A DNA stretch of 64,000 nucleotides from JAKVCB01 sp963578605 (GTDB lineage Bacteria > Planctomycetota > Planctomycetia > Pirellulales > Lacipirellulaceae). The notes beneath the pieces were generated by a model, which saw only the letters and a program-made list of their open reading frames with translations, was not told the DNA's origin and searched no databases. The first letter of the stretch is position 1; the number at the start of each line of letters is the position of its first letter. This document shows positions 56,401 through 63,979 of this stretch, in pieces. The translations under genes were made by a program, and so were the position numbers. The stretch covers positions 5,105-69,104 of the forward strand of contig CAUZEA010000019.1 of NCBI GenBank assembly GCA_963578605.1, written 5' to 3'.

Positions 56401-58271
56401 GCCGCTCGCCCGACCATGTATTTGACTTTGTGATGGAGCATACGCTTGGATTTATTAACGAGTCGTATGCACCCGATTTGAACATTCCATTCCAACCTCC
56501 CGCAGGCCAACTACTGTCGGCGGTGCGCCAGCAGAGCCAGGTCGGCTGGGGTGCGCCGGAAATTGATGTCGATGCCAAAGACAAATTACCGGTGGACCGA
56601 GATGGAGACATGGCCATTGACTTCCAGCCCCGTCCCAGACAGCATCACGCCACCACAGAGTCGATTGTTGATGATTACACGGAGAAATTTGAGCTGGATC
56701 GGCTAACTTGGTTCAATCCGGATCTAGCTCATGATTTGGCCGATAAATTCCGCATTACCTCCGTTAATGAAATGTTGCGAACTGCCGAACTCGGCGGATG
56801 TACGTTCCCCGCCCTGCCCTGGAACAACCGTCCCTACGTGAGCCAGATGGAGCTGCTGCAGGTGCCAGCCAGTTCCTCCTCGCTCCTGCTCCGTGACTAC
56901 TCGGTCATCGGTCGCGGGATTTCAATTCCTTATGACGGGGATGGCTATAACGAAACTACCAAAACATTGGAACTGCAAGAACCCTTACAGCGACGCCGAC
57001 GCCAACAAGGATTCTTCGGCCACCTGCTAAACTTCATGCAATCCTCCCCCATTCCAACCAATAATTCACAGAACCCAACCGAAGCTTTCCAAACTTCCGG
57101 TGCACCCCACCATTACCGTTTGCTTGAATTCGTGCACGTTCCTTCCCGCTTTGTTCAGACAGAAACCCTCCTGGATCCTGTCGAAAGCAGCGGTTTGGGA
57201 TCTGGACCCAACTCAGCTCCTTTGGTTCAAACAGCAGTCCCACTCGGCGAAGCTGCCACCGATCCAAGAGTAAATTTCCAGCCGCCCTACAACAAGGTTT
57301 CCAATTACCGTGAGCCAGGACGGGTGAACCTCAACACGATCAGCAGCCGGCGGATTCCCGGCGGACTCATTGGCCAACCACCCCGGATCTGGTCGGAAGT
57401 CTATGACGGGATCATGCACCGGCTGCAGGATGGTGAACCGACGAGCAGCCAGGATGGCCATTTCGGACCTGCCTGGCGCGATGTGGTTCTCAGTCGCCGG
57501 GGGTATGCGACCAGTTTTGAGGGGAAAATAAACGGTCGGCCTGACGTGCTGGCCAGCGGACTCAACCCCGACTTTCCCACCTTCTTTGCCAACCCATTCC
57601 GGTCACCCGACGCGGGAGAGCTCGTACCTCTACCACAAATGGTGCAGTTGGGTGTGAATGCCAGCCTCCTGCGGGCCCACCCCTTTCATATGGGTGAAGA
57701 TCTTAGCTGGGGCGACAATCAGAACTTCGATCCTATCATCGGCTCTCACGTATGGCTTAATAATTTTGGCAAAACCATTACGGCCGGTGAAGGTGATGAT
57801 CCGGTCTGCGTTCGTAAGGACTCAGCTATCCCAAACATTTTTGACGAAGAGGCTCCCCGCAGCTTACTCCCGCTGTTCAGCGAGTCGTTTTCAGAACCGC
57901 ATGTCGATGCCGAGCGGAACCCGCATTTCTTTTATCAGCCGCTCACGCGGCTGGGCAACCTCACGACCACCCGTTCGGGAGTCTTTGCCGTGTGGATTAC
58001 GGTCGCCTATTTTGAAGTTGAACCAGCACCCAGCTGGAATGACCCGGCTACTGGAACTGCAACTCGGGCCAAATTTGGCAATGACCGCGTGCTCTATGAC
58101 CAGGTCTATCCCGAAGGTTACCAGCTGGGCCAGGAAGTCGGCATTGAAACAGGCGATACGCGCCGTCACCGCGGGTTCTACATTGTTGACCGAACCTTGC
58201 CGGTTGGCTTCAAGCCGGGTGAAGACTTGAATGTGGAGAACATGATTCGCCTCCGCCGACGGATTGAGTGA
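50412..58271 (+). CDS. Giant GspK/PilX-like surface or fibre-tip protein (2619 aa)
   Basis: The largest gene in the window. It starts with a very basic tail (RRRRAARRQQRHRRG) and one hydrophobic helix (VLLLVVLSMLVLFMMIG, ~26-47), as in GspK/PilX minor pseudopilins (RRG-hydrophobic). GspK-like elements recur: SRLNVNAHG (~540) and GRVNLNTIS (~2302), similar to the LNLNTA element of GspK. Calcium-type loops are seen at ~497 (DVDNDNDGVPDS), ~952 (DDNNNGVVDE) and ~1020 (DVDHNGDGNIDL). GspK is normally ~300-350 residues, so most of this protein is extra. Reading is open throughout with no frameshift. It ends the pilus/secretion cluster, 86 bp after prepilin 4. A role at a pseudopilus tip or as an anchored surface protein is inferred. 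Confidence 0.8.
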   Translation: MTYRQQNQILRRRRAARRQQRHRRGVLLLVVLSMLVLFMMIGTAFLMTSDMYRKGSKAAAKEGRVGNPPRELLDRALYQLLRDTNNQFSVVRYHSLLRDLYGTDGFEATVYRPGTVNLSAGAGNVGQATRYAGATSAKPFGPTQGQLIDIYIRPEVLAGGTVAEPYHVIKLQRDIDNLPQLHRLPPSPPLPLINGYYNGTLLTFTSGPARGQSARVVEYTYGPIGTSNEYLYRLRIMAIPRSDGQNLEIDSNRSPEIMDLVKTAPDLDGLIRGHSFIVNGRPYNGTGVGYNPTAAAGMPRLSMLDARFSPLYYVPVALAPNAVTYNGAATTLGVPATEFYFPGSGGCDESYDAPDFQNMFLAHETVMPVAQGTWRDANEQRHSMNSFVPAQFYRFDLENVPIPSFHRMALINYWYTRLAQEIAGGNNVTNDHIQAVLHPYDANGTPHSALSPEQAARITALKRKILMRPLQEDHPDFDGSNPQSRNTPSWEIVGPWDVDNDNDGVPDSVFVDLGDPVQQAEDGTLYKPLYAIKIIDLDSRLNVNAHGTAEHVVPPVFDQFANVLAGTPPTDPADPVSNDQMPHGIGYGTPEISLRPVFPAPYNQVPGNRVEGFLSNGDRNPAVQIDDYAALLVGRITADGLTIGGRYGFFDPSLPAFQATPGINYQYAVNNNSITGDNARPDPLAQLKFFDYPLSILDSPRSFGSPPDVMGRYASGLNHYGQPVRELYFDSNPNVPQAPNHLLANSPYELNLNHTSRRGVWDLPQHESFSATSDLATASTLASDDAPFATAELERILRAYDADAGTIPSRLWEVVDAFDPNKLIYNSQISSSTAAQAVAQQQAAINRRLVTTDSHDLPVPGGNMGTRLVLGADGIRGPNPQTGINDDYENLMNQSVPMGAGILDLLQYRMQYERFRRGLPRLTLLQLDALSQNLLAPEVVAGHRMDINRPFGNGQDDNNNGVVDEPQEVFSGERLWNPNDSRGSLSLSTASSQPRLAALAQTGGVPFDYTNGVDVDGKRSDVDHNGDGNIDLVDAQIANKLDAQLARQLYARHLYVLMMLLVDEQYLATPDIMEDSDQQNSLVLASPNDKLLVTATQKLIERELPGADGNQTLLLANKWVLRKLTARRIAQWAINCADFRDPDAIMTPFEYDENPFDGWGVTIEINGSEIIVPIDGNVETNENWGLAEDLGPSFPTFPYWYWQLQPNGSAQRVENPTRGLPDFDRKPNFGGTTSDATVENATRDVVWGAERPELLITETFAYHDRRCSDDVGETTPDKSTDLLDGKNHDVLEPPGADTNDKIEPDDDLDQQYKPRGTLFVELYNPWDTGGQVPTEFYVNPNTGKPYVNPNTENPDPGVLLDRLSNERTPDGDQSPVWRMVVVKDPLSGRLTIQKNAAIQPRSFDIDGHATPSMRNAERQIYFHRDPDRNAGLSLRIPKVPEQKELPVPGRIRREWPTVAQYFVTSDYKKTLAPIKPGRYAVIGPSGIPMVKTKGERNQEGSGDRYRPAPPVAGEDPTHFVNPISRLVTTANQGRQQPDRDHTGNMQETRRIELIPDPNPDRQQLLVGDNGGPEFVPDPATGNYVNATSAEVLLPCVAIPIEGLNISEPVEGYPSILYHRLYSQVHREPFTYAASRRNWTRRGNQIPLNRDGESKYEQSYDRPFDMEFDLVRNGTVPNYRSLHLQRLANPLLPWNPRPFDELPIISRDPQDNSPQKDFIHPDYDPRLPVNPYMTVDSMSVDLTAFNGMNSSPATLETFPTGKDPDTNQPITNAALLQGDYLAPLSAAEVLAAPDHVLSAVIDLLHENGGFTDKPTVSRYRSLSPIERKAHLERLERKRNGHVDYRGELLDSNDGQWGWHRLKRFLPTTRQISYESKSDQFIGTKTATFKQRMHLKSLERGAHHLWLTENNTGDAGENEGWYLDPEWEPRLLWKQERPNGMVVYGDPTNPKRARKFSELTNVLNRDLLRNRMSDNELTDREQNRNEQILKKLVADNGGSRSPDHVFDFVMEHTLGFINESYAPDLNIPFQPPAGQLLSAVRQQSQVGWGAPEIDVDAKDKLPVDRDGDMAIDFQPRPRQHHATTESIVDDYTEKFELDRLTWFNPDLAHDLADKFRITSVNEMLRTAELGGCTFPALPWNNRPYVSQMELLQVPASSSSLLLRDYSVIGRGISIPYDGDGYNETTKTLELQEPLQRRRRQQGFFGHLLNFMQSSPIPTNNSQNPTEAFQTSGAPHHYRLLEFVHVPSRFVQTETLLDPVESSGLGSGPNSAPLVQTAVPLGEAATDPRVNFQPPYNKVSNYREPGRVNLNTISSRRIPGGLIGQPPRIWSEVYDGIMHRLQDGEPTSSQDGHFGPAWRDVVLSRRGYATSFEGKINGRPDVLASGLNPDFPTFFANPFRSPDAGELVPLPQMVQLGVNASLLRAHPFHMGEDLSWGDNQNFDPIIGSHVWLNNFGKTITAGEGDDPVCVRKDSAIPNIFDEEAPRSLLPLFSESFSEPHVDAERNPHFFYQPLTRLGNLTTTRSGVFAVWITVAYFEVEPAPSWNDPATGTATRAKFGNDRVLYDQVYPEGYQLGQEVGIETGDTRRHRGFYIVDRTLPVGFKPGEDLNVENMIRLRRRIE

Positions 58272-58462
58272 GCAGCCGATTGAGTGAGCCCAGCACAAAC
58301 TGCCAGAGACTTGCCTTCATCCAAGTGGCAGCCTGGGGCCCCCTGGTACAAAAGCGGGTTTGCAGGGTGCCCACCACAACAACTGCCGGCCAAACTTTGG
58401 CGTAGGAATTGGCCTCTGCTTCTGGTAGCGTGCAGCTATCGGCATTGTTTTTTCGGTGCTAT

Positions 58463-58500
58463 GTTAGCGAGGCAAATCAAAGTTAGCGAGGCAAATCAAA
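58463..58500. repeat. Tandem duplication, 2 x 19 bp
   Basis: Two perfect adjacent copies of gttagcgaggcaaatcaaa at 58463-58481 and 58482-58500, just upstream of the thioredoxin-like gene. A smaller duplication (gattgagtgag at 58262 and 58278) sits at the end of the giant gene. Confidence 0.93.
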
Positions 58501-58529
58501 CCGGTCTCTTCTGGGGGAGGGCCATCTTC

Positions 58530-59177
58530 ATGGGCAAGCACTCCCCAAAGAGACCTACCAGCTCGGCTGCTAATTTCCAAGCCACGGGCGCTTCGGTGAG
58601 ACGACGACGAATGCATTTACGAATCCTGGCATCGCCCCGTTTTCGCCGGGGAAAAACCTCCGGTCCGTCGTTGTGGATCCTGCTGGCGCTGGTTCTGCTG
58701 GGTGTGCTGCTAGCCCGTGGGTTTTTCAATTCGGGTGACTCGGCTTCGGCGATGATAGGTGACCGAATGCCAAAGCTCAAAGTTTCCGGCTGGCTGAATA
58801 CCGACCAGCCACCCACCAACCAGTCACTAATGGGCAAAGTGGTGCTGATCGATTGTTGGGCCACCTGGTGCGGGCCCTGCCGGAAGAAAATGCCAGCCCT
58901 GATCAAGCTCCGCGATCGCTTCAGTGACCAGGGTGTTGTCGTGTTGGGTTTAACTCCCGAAGATAATGCTGAACTGGCGGCCGTGAGGGACTATCTCAAC
59001 AAAGTTCCTCAACTCAACTGGCCCATTGGCTACGGGGCTGACCCCATGTTTGCAAAACTTGACGTCCGGGAGATACCGACGCTGATCGTACTGGATCGGC
59101 ATGGCACGATTGTTTCGAAAGGGCACGACCTTGAAGAAGCCGAAAATGCGCTGATCGAGACTTTGTCGCAAGGCTGA
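58530..59177 (+). CDS. Membrane-anchored TlpA/ResA-like thioredoxin
   Basis: A 215-residue protein with a basic N-terminus, one membrane helix (LWILLALVLLGVLLARGFF, ~48-66) and a thioredoxin domain facing the periplasm. The redox site is Cys114-Gly-Pro-Cys117 in CWATWCGPCRKKMP; the cis-proline element is REIPTLIVLD. Such proteins reduce disulfides outside the cytoplasm, for example in cytochrome maturation. ATG 58530 has an excellent ribosome site (gggggagg, 9 bp away); ATG 58611 is a shorter option. Upstream of 58530 the frame is open to 58284 but looks non-coding and crosses the tandem duplication. Confidence 0.87.
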   Translation: MGKHSPKRPTSSAANFQATGASVRRRRMHLRILASPRFRRGKTSGPSLWILLALVLLGVLLARGFFNSGDSASAMIGDRMPKLKVSGWLNTDQPPTNQSLMGKVVLIDCWATWCGPCRKKMPALIKLRDRFSDQGVVVLGLTPEDNAELAAVRDYLNKVPQLNWPIGYGADPMFAKLDVREIPTLIVLDRHGTIVSKGHDLEEAENALIETLSQG

Positions 59178-59209
59178 TCCCACGCTAGCCAGGGTGCCTT
59201 GCGACCATC

Positions 59210-59262
59210 GGTTCTGGCATCGCAGGGGGTTCTGGCATGGCAGACGGGTTCTGGCATGGCAG
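59210..59262. repeat. Tandem repeat, 3 copies, 18-19 bp spacing
   Basis: Copies of ggttctggcat-(c/g)-gcag start at 59210, 59228 and 59247 in the convergent gap between the thioredoxin-like and transglutaminase-like genes. They are non-coding. Confidence 0.9.
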
Positions 59263-59337
59263 GCCGCCAGCGGTGACAGGCTTCAGGTCGATGCCGGCGG
59301 CGAATTTTTCGCCCCAGCTCATCAATTCGTGGCCCAG

Positions 59338-60309
59338 TTAATTATAAAGTTGTTCGCGAATATACTGCACCTTGGGAGTACGCCCGCCGGGAGTTGGCAC
59401 ACCGATGAGATAATCGGACGCGTAACGGAGCCATTCTTTGGGACGCTCGGGGACTCGAAACTTATCCCCTTTTTGCAGAATAATTCGCGCAAGTGGCATC
59501 TCGCCAAAGGCCCTCGAGCCGGCCGACTCGCACGGATACCAGCTCCCCTCTTTGTCGTTGTGAAGCAGGTAAAACTCGGGGAAGCAATGTCCATCGACCC
59601 AGACCATGCGGGCAGGAATTTTGCTTGATCGGCAAAGGGCAATAAACAGCGCGCTACGTCCCTGGCAATCGCCAAAGCCATCACGCAGGGTATCGACAGC
59701 GCTTTTATCAGGCCCCTCGACATAACGGGCTGTTTCCAGAACACGGTCGTAGAGGGCCTCAATGCGTTGCCAGTCGGTGGCGTCCTCAGGCATGGCATCA
59801 AGGACTTCCCGAGCCAGAGACCGAATCTGATTGTGGCGGACCTCAATGTAGGGACTGCCATTGGTAAATCGGCGCAAACTGCCGGTAACGCGTGCAGGGA
59901 TCTTGAGCTCGGAAGTTGACTCGGGGGGTAGAATGGGACGGGTCTTGACTTCGAAAGTCACGACGGCACGTGCCGTGGCTCCGTCGGGCAGGAAAGGAAT
60001 CTCGATCAGCATTTGGCGCGCCCCGCCCTGAAGGATTCGATACGAGACGCTGTCGACGTGGCTGGAAAAATCTTCTTCCAGAATGTTCACATCTTGCTCG
60101 GGGCACTCAAACGGCACGGCAACCATCGCCTTGATGTTGCGACAGGCCCCGCCTCGGGAGGTGACTTCGGCACCCACACGGTAGCCGATTGGATCGGGCT
60201 CACCGTAGCGAACGCCAAACCCAGGTGCCTCTTCTTCAGCGATCTGACCTTGCGCCAAAGTCACCAGTGCCAACAGGAAAACAACGGTAAGCGGGGGGTT
60301 GTAGCGCAT
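59338..60309 (-). CDS. Exported transglutaminase-like protein
   Basis: A 323-residue protein with a signal peptide (MRYNPPLTVVFLLALVTLAQG) and a transglutaminase-like/cysteine-protease core. ATG 60309 is preferred to TTG 60321. The core has FGDCQGRSALFIALCR (Cys215) and WVDGHCFPEF (His241). At the third triad position, usually Asp, the text reads WYPCESAG, so Glu261 may substitute or activity may be lost. The N-terminal ~140 residues form a beta-rich domain. Enzymes of this fold cleave or join peptides, or process cell-envelope proteins; role here unknown. It converges with the thioredoxin-like gene. Confidence 0.82.
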   Translation of the reverse strand: MRYNPPLTVVFLLALVTLAQGQIAEEEAPGFGVRYGEPDPIGYRVGAEVTSRGGACRNIKAMVAVPFECPEQDVNILEEDFSSHVDSVSYRILQGGARQMLIEIPFLPDGATARAVVTFEVKTRPILPPESTSELKIPARVTGSLRRFTNGSPYIEVRHNQIRSLAREVLDAMPEDATDWQRIEALYDRVLETARYVEGPDKSAVDTLRDGFGDCQGRSALFIALCRSSKIPARMVWVDGHCFPEFYLLHNDKEGSWYPCESAGSRAFGEMPLARIILQKGDKFRVPERPKEWLRYASDYLIGVPTPGGRTPKVQYIREQLYN

Positions 60310-60695
60310 GGCGGCAAACAATTCGGAAAAAGAAGGTCTTTAATTCATTGTAGCTCGTATTTCCCGACCGGTGGGGAAATCTCAGCCCCAGGCGGAAGTC
60401 CATAGTTCCAAGCGGAGGCCCATCGTGGACGACCACCTTGAAGGACCCGCTTGTGGTGGGGGACCTTTGATCCGTTGGACCACAACTGATCCGTTGGACC
60501 ACAACGGGCGGACAGCGCAACGACGAACCCCGCACGACGGCGTCAGGATAGCACAGCCGTGCGGGGCGGAGTCGTCAAGGTTGACCAAACACAAGGCCAA
60601 CCTTGGTTGGCACGCTTTGGCTGCCCGAATCGGGGGAGGGCGATTTTTTTCGCGCAGCGTGGGGAGCGTGCCCGTGGGGTGTTACTGGTGAATCG
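60310..60695. other. Intergenic region with tandem duplication
   Basis: A 386-bp gap between two minus-strand genes, holding the likely promoter of the transglutaminase-like gene and a perfect 2 x 19-bp duplication (60468-60505). Open frames are present but none resembles a protein. Confidence 0.45.
60468..60505. repeat. Tandem duplication, 2 x 19 bp
   Basis: Two perfect copies of tgatccgttggaccacaac at 60468-60486 and 60487-60505, between the Cys-rich lipoprotein and transglutaminase-like genes. Confidence 0.94.
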
Positions 60696-61331
60696 CTACT
60701 CGTCGGTAGGGGTAGGATCAAGTTGGTTCGTTCCAGGCGGGGTGACAGGTGACCCTTCATAGACCGTATCAACTTCTGACCCTTCATAGACCGTACCAAC
60801 TTCGTTATTGGTAAATCCTGACTGGCAACCGTATCCGATCGAAGATCCGGAATCGTAAATTATGCCGGGACCACAACCGCCGGGATCACAACCGCAAGGA
60901 TTACAACCATCGCACGGGGGACAACAACTACTGGGGTAGCAGGTTTGACAATCACGGATCACATACGGTACGCACTGCTGGGGTACGCACTGCTGGGGTA
61001 CGCACTGCTGGGGTATGCACTGCTGGGGTATCATCATCTGTTGCGGCATCACGACTTGTTGAGGAACCATTGCAGGTGGAGCAGCAACCATCGGAACCGG
61101 GGTGGCAATGGCTTGCGGGGGACCTGCAGCATAGGTTGCCGCCGGAGCGGCATAGACCGGTGCGGCCACCGCAGCCATGTTCTGGTTGCAATAGGCACCT
61201 CGAAAACACCAGTCACGTAGTCTCTTGCAACAATTGCAGGTCGCAAAATTGGCACATTCCGTACAGCTAGTGCATCCCGACATACTGGTCGCCAGTATCG
61301 TTACGGCCAATAAAACCAGCAATTTCTTCAT
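60696..61331 (-). CDS. Cys-rich repeat lipoprotein
   Basis: A 211-residue protein with a lipoprotein signal peptide: MKKLLVLLAVTILATSMSGC, lipobox SMSGC. The mature protein has 30 or so cysteines. After a CTSCTECANFATCNCC head comes an Ala/Pro-rich section, then Q/P-rich text with repeated QQCVP (four or five copies) and a Cys/Gly-rich end (SCCPPCDGCNPCGCDPGGCG). A further internal duplication repeats VYEGSEVDT-VYEGS. Planctomycete surface proteins are often Cys-rich and disulfide-linked; a structural role in the envelope is inferred. No enzyme motif is present. Confidence 0.8.
   Translation of the reverse strand: MKKLLVLLAVTILATSMSGCTSCTECANFATCNCCKRLRDWCFRGAYCNQNMAAVAAPVYAAPAATYAAGPPQAIATPVPMVAAPPAMVPQQVVMPQQMMIPQQCIPQQCVPQQCVPQQCVPYVIRDCQTCYPSSCCPPCDGCNPCGCDPGGCGPGIIYDSGSSIGYGCQSGFTNNEVGTVYEGSEVDTVYEGSPVTPPGTNQLDPTPTDE
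60967..61026. repeat. Coding tandem repeat, 4 x 15 bp
   Basis: Units of ggta(c/t)gcactgctgg repeat four times in phase with codons, giving the QQCVP repeats of the Cys-rich lipoprotein. Three units are identical and one differs by one base, so the array is recent. Confidence 0.95.
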
Positions 61332-61710
61332 CGTTCTGTCTCCACGGGAGGGGACCGCAGCGGGTTAGGCGACTGCTTCGTTGGAGGGGACTGCTTAGTT
61401 GGCGGGATCTGAGCATCGCTCAGACAATCAGGATAGGTTCGTTTGCGCGCCTCATAGGGGGGCGGAGCGGCGGGCCAGCAAACTCTACCCCACCTCTCGC
61501 GATGTGCAAATTCAACACGATAATTTTTTTCAACATCAAGTCGACTCGGACGTTGAAAAGGTGCTAGATTTTTCATACAAGCGCTGAGCTTGACGAACAC
61601 ATCGCTTGGAAACCGTACAATCCCGCCAATTCAACGGTCATCCAGTTCCCATTCGCTGGTCAAACCGTCCCTTCCCACAAGCGTTCCCCTCAAACATGAG
61701 ACTTTGAGTC
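61332..61710. other. Divergent intergenic region
   Basis: A 379-bp space between the Cys-rich lipoprotein (minus) and the alpha/beta hydrolase (plus). It has an imperfect ~20-bp direct repeat (gactgctt-gttgg units near 61360-61395) and a candidate promoter at 61553-61581. Confidence 0.45.
61553..61581 (+). promoter_or_regulatory. Candidate sigma-70-type promoter
   Basis: TTGAAA at 61553-61558, a 17-bp spacer and TACAAG at 61576-61581, ~130 bp upstream of the hydrolase ATG. Each box matches consensus at most positions; no experimental support. Confidence 0.35.
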
Positions 61711-62937
61711 ATGACGACCCGCATAGTTCTTCCGAACGACCCGTATCCCTACAATTCGTACCAGGAAACGAATTGGAAAAATCGAATTTTGCAACAGCCG
61801 GTTCGTTGGATAGCAATGTTGCTTCTACTGCTTTCGAGCGGCCCGCTGCTGGCCAGACCGTTTGAACTGGCCGATCTGGAACTCGTGCCGCTCGTTCCCG
61901 ATTCGACCCGGACCGCCCGAGATGGCCCTGGGCGGCTTGCCCTCAGGGTCACCCAACCTGTTTCGATAAGCCACACCGCCCTGGCAGCTGCTGTTTCGCA
62001 AAGCAAAGAAGTGGTGCCCCCACTAGCGGCGGACCCGGCCCCGGTCAAAGCCACTGTTTGCGGCGTTCGCGTTGACGACGAAGTTGTGCTGATCAGTTCC
62101 CGGCCCATTGGGTACTCATGCGACCCGCACAAGTTGATGTCAGGTCTACGGTGCCAACGTTACGTGGCCTCCGCAGACAATTGCCGGCGCCATTGGCAAG
62201 ATGTGGATCTGCTGCAAGTCCTTAAGGAAAACAATCCCTCGGTTCCGACGGTTGTTTTCGTGCATGGCAATCAAATTGCAGTGGGACAAGACAAGCGACA
62301 AGGCTTGGTTGTCTATCGCCACATGATGCGTTGTGCGGATCAAAACCGCCCGATTCGGTTCATCGTATTTTCCTGGCCTTCGGGAAAAATCAGAGGCCCC
62401 TTGCGGGATGTCCGCGTGAAAGCGGCACGAGCCCGCCCGGTCGGTTGCCAGATGGCGTGGGTTTTGGATCAAATTCCTGGCGACGTGCCACTGGGGCTGA
62501 TCGGCTATAGCTACGGTGCCCGCGTGATCACCGGGGCGCTTCACCTGCTGGGTGGTGGCAACTTGAGCGGACTCGGTTTGAAGGAACGATCCCATCCAAA
62601 CCGTGCCCCCGTGAGAGCCGTGCTGATCGCAGCAGCGAGCAATGCAAACTGGCTGGGCCCAGGAGGGTACCACGGCCAGGCGATGACTCAAATCGACGAA
62701 ATGCTGTCCATCAACAACCGATGCGACATCGCGATGCGTTGGTACCGCATTTCGACCCGTTGTGGGAACCCTCAAGCTATGGGACTGAACGGTCCCACCC
62801 GCCTTGGTCCCGAACGGCATAAAGTGCGCAATCGTGACGTCAGCCGTTATGTCGGGTCCAATCACGACGAGTACTGTTACCTGTCCGTACCTGGCGTCGC
62901 ATGTCAATTGTGGGACTACACAACCTGGGCTGAGTAA
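61711..62937 (+). CDS. Exported alpha/beta hydrolase-fold protein
   Basis: A 408-residue protein with an N-terminal hydrophobic segment (WIAMLLLLLSSGPLLARP, ~33-50) after a 30-residue polar start, acting as a signal peptide or anchor. The hydrolase domain has VVFVHGNQ (182-189), the nucleophile elbow GYSYGAR with Ser267, and a late His in GSNHDEYCYL. The N-terminal 110 residues are low in similarity to anything I know. The overall form resembles DUF900-like hydrolases. Substrate unknown. It is divergent from the Cys-rich lipoprotein and ~130 bp before the aminotransferase gene on the same strand. Confidence 0.8.
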   Translation: MTTRIVLPNDPYPYNSYQETNWKNRILQQPVRWIAMLLLLLSSGPLLARPFELADLELVPLVPDSTRTARDGPGRLALRVTQPVSISHTALAAAVSQSKEVVPPLAADPAPVKATVCGVRVDDEVVLISSRPIGYSCDPHKLMSGLRCQRYVASADNCRRHWQDVDLLQVLKENNPSVPTVVFVHGNQIAVGQDKRQGLVVYRHMMRCADQNRPIRFIVFSWPSGKIRGPLRDVRVKAARARPVGCQMAWVLDQIPGDVPLGLIGYSYGARVITGALHLLGGGNLSGLGLKERSHPNRAPVRAVLIAAASNANWLGPGGYHGQAMTQIDEMLSINNRCDIAMRWYRISTRCGNPQAMGLNGPTRLGPERHKVRNRDVSRYVGSNHDEYCYLSVPGVACQLWDYTTWAE

Positions 62938-63067
62938 ACTCGCAGCTGGATGTCCCCGTTCGGGCTGGAAGAAGTAACCCTTTCGGTCTCCCGCTTCCCG
63001 CAGCCACCCGGGGACGACGGATGAACGCCCACTGGCAGAGGTCGAGCGGTCATCGCATACTGACAGG

Positions 63068-63979
63068 ATGATTGCAGAAGTCGCGTATCTGAATGGTGCC
63101 TGGGTCCCACGGGATAAACTGACCCTCCCCATTGACGACCTTGGCTTTACGCTGGGCACGACCGTTGTCGAGCGGCTCCGTACGTTTCACGGCAAGCCTT
63201 TTCGGCAACAGGCACATCTGGAAAGGATGCGACAATCGCTGGAGATTGTCGGGATTGAAGCCTCTCGGGTGATCAACGACTTGGAGGAACTCATCCCCAA
63301 ATGTGCACAACACAATACCGCCAGTTTAGACCCGGCTGACGACCTGGCGATCGTCGCGTTCGCCACACCTTCGCCACTTGACAATCAACCGGCATCGGTC
63401 TGTGTGTATGCCGAGCCGTTAAAATTTGGTGCCTGGGCAGACGCTTTCTCCACAGGTGTGTCGGCATGGGTTAGCGACGTGCGTCAGGTTCCCCCAAACT
63501 GCTGGCCTGCCGAATTAAAATGCCGCAGCCGAATGCACTACTTCCTTGCCGATCTGGCTGTCCGAAAGCAAGCCCCTGGTGATCGGACCATCTTGCTCGA
63601 TCAAGAGGGCTACGTCGGGGAGTCAACAAACGCCAACATTCTGATTTACAACCCGCTCGAAGGATTGATCTCTCCACCACGTGACCGGATTCTTCAAGGG
63701 GTAACCCTGACGGTGATCAAGGAGCTGGCAGCAGAGCAGGGTATTCCCTTTCGCGAGCAGCTCATTACGACAGACGCATTACGCGCGGCTACCGAAGTAT
63801 TACTTTTAAGCACATCCATTTGCCTCCTGCCAGTGATTCGCTGCGACGATCAACCTATCGGAACAGGAACCCCGGGCGAGGTGTATCACCAGTTGCTGGC
63901 CGCCTGGAATGACATGGTCGGCATGGACATTGCCACTCAGGCGCAACGCTTCGCCGCGCGACCGGCTGCTTTAAGCTAG
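63068..63979 (+). CDS. Class IV aminotransferase (second copy)
   Basis: A 303-residue fold-type IV PLP enzyme. Family parts are VAYLNGAWVPRDKLTLPIDD, TVVERLRTFHGKPF, the probable PLP lysine Lys151 in PAELKCRSRMHYFL, VGESTNANILIYN and ILQGVTLTVIKELA. Its C-terminus shares a TQAQ element and general layout with the enzyme at 14992-15957, so the two are paralogues. It may be a branched-chain, D-amino acid or aminodeoxychorismate-type enzyme. The upstream ATG at 63068 is preceded by AGG directly. It is the last complete gene in the window. Confidence 0.84.
   Translation: MIAEVAYLNGAWVPRDKLTLPIDDLGFTLGTTVVERLRTFHGKPFRQQAHLERMRQSLEIVGIEASRVINDLEELIPKCAQHNTASLDPADDLAIVAFATPSPLDNQPASVCVYAEPLKFGAWADAFSTGVSAWVSDVRQVPPNCWPAELKCRSRMHYFLADLAVRKQAPGDRTILLDQEGYVGESTNANILIYNPLEGLISPPRDRILQGVTLTVIKELAAEQGIPFREQLITTDALRAATEVLLLSTSICLLPVIRCDDQPIGTGTPGEVYHQLLAAWNDMVGMDIATQAQRFAARPAALS

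Noticed and set aside
60967..61026. Possible CRISPR array
   Set aside because: The 15-bp units are directly adjacent, without spacers, and code for QQCVP repeats in a lipoprotein.
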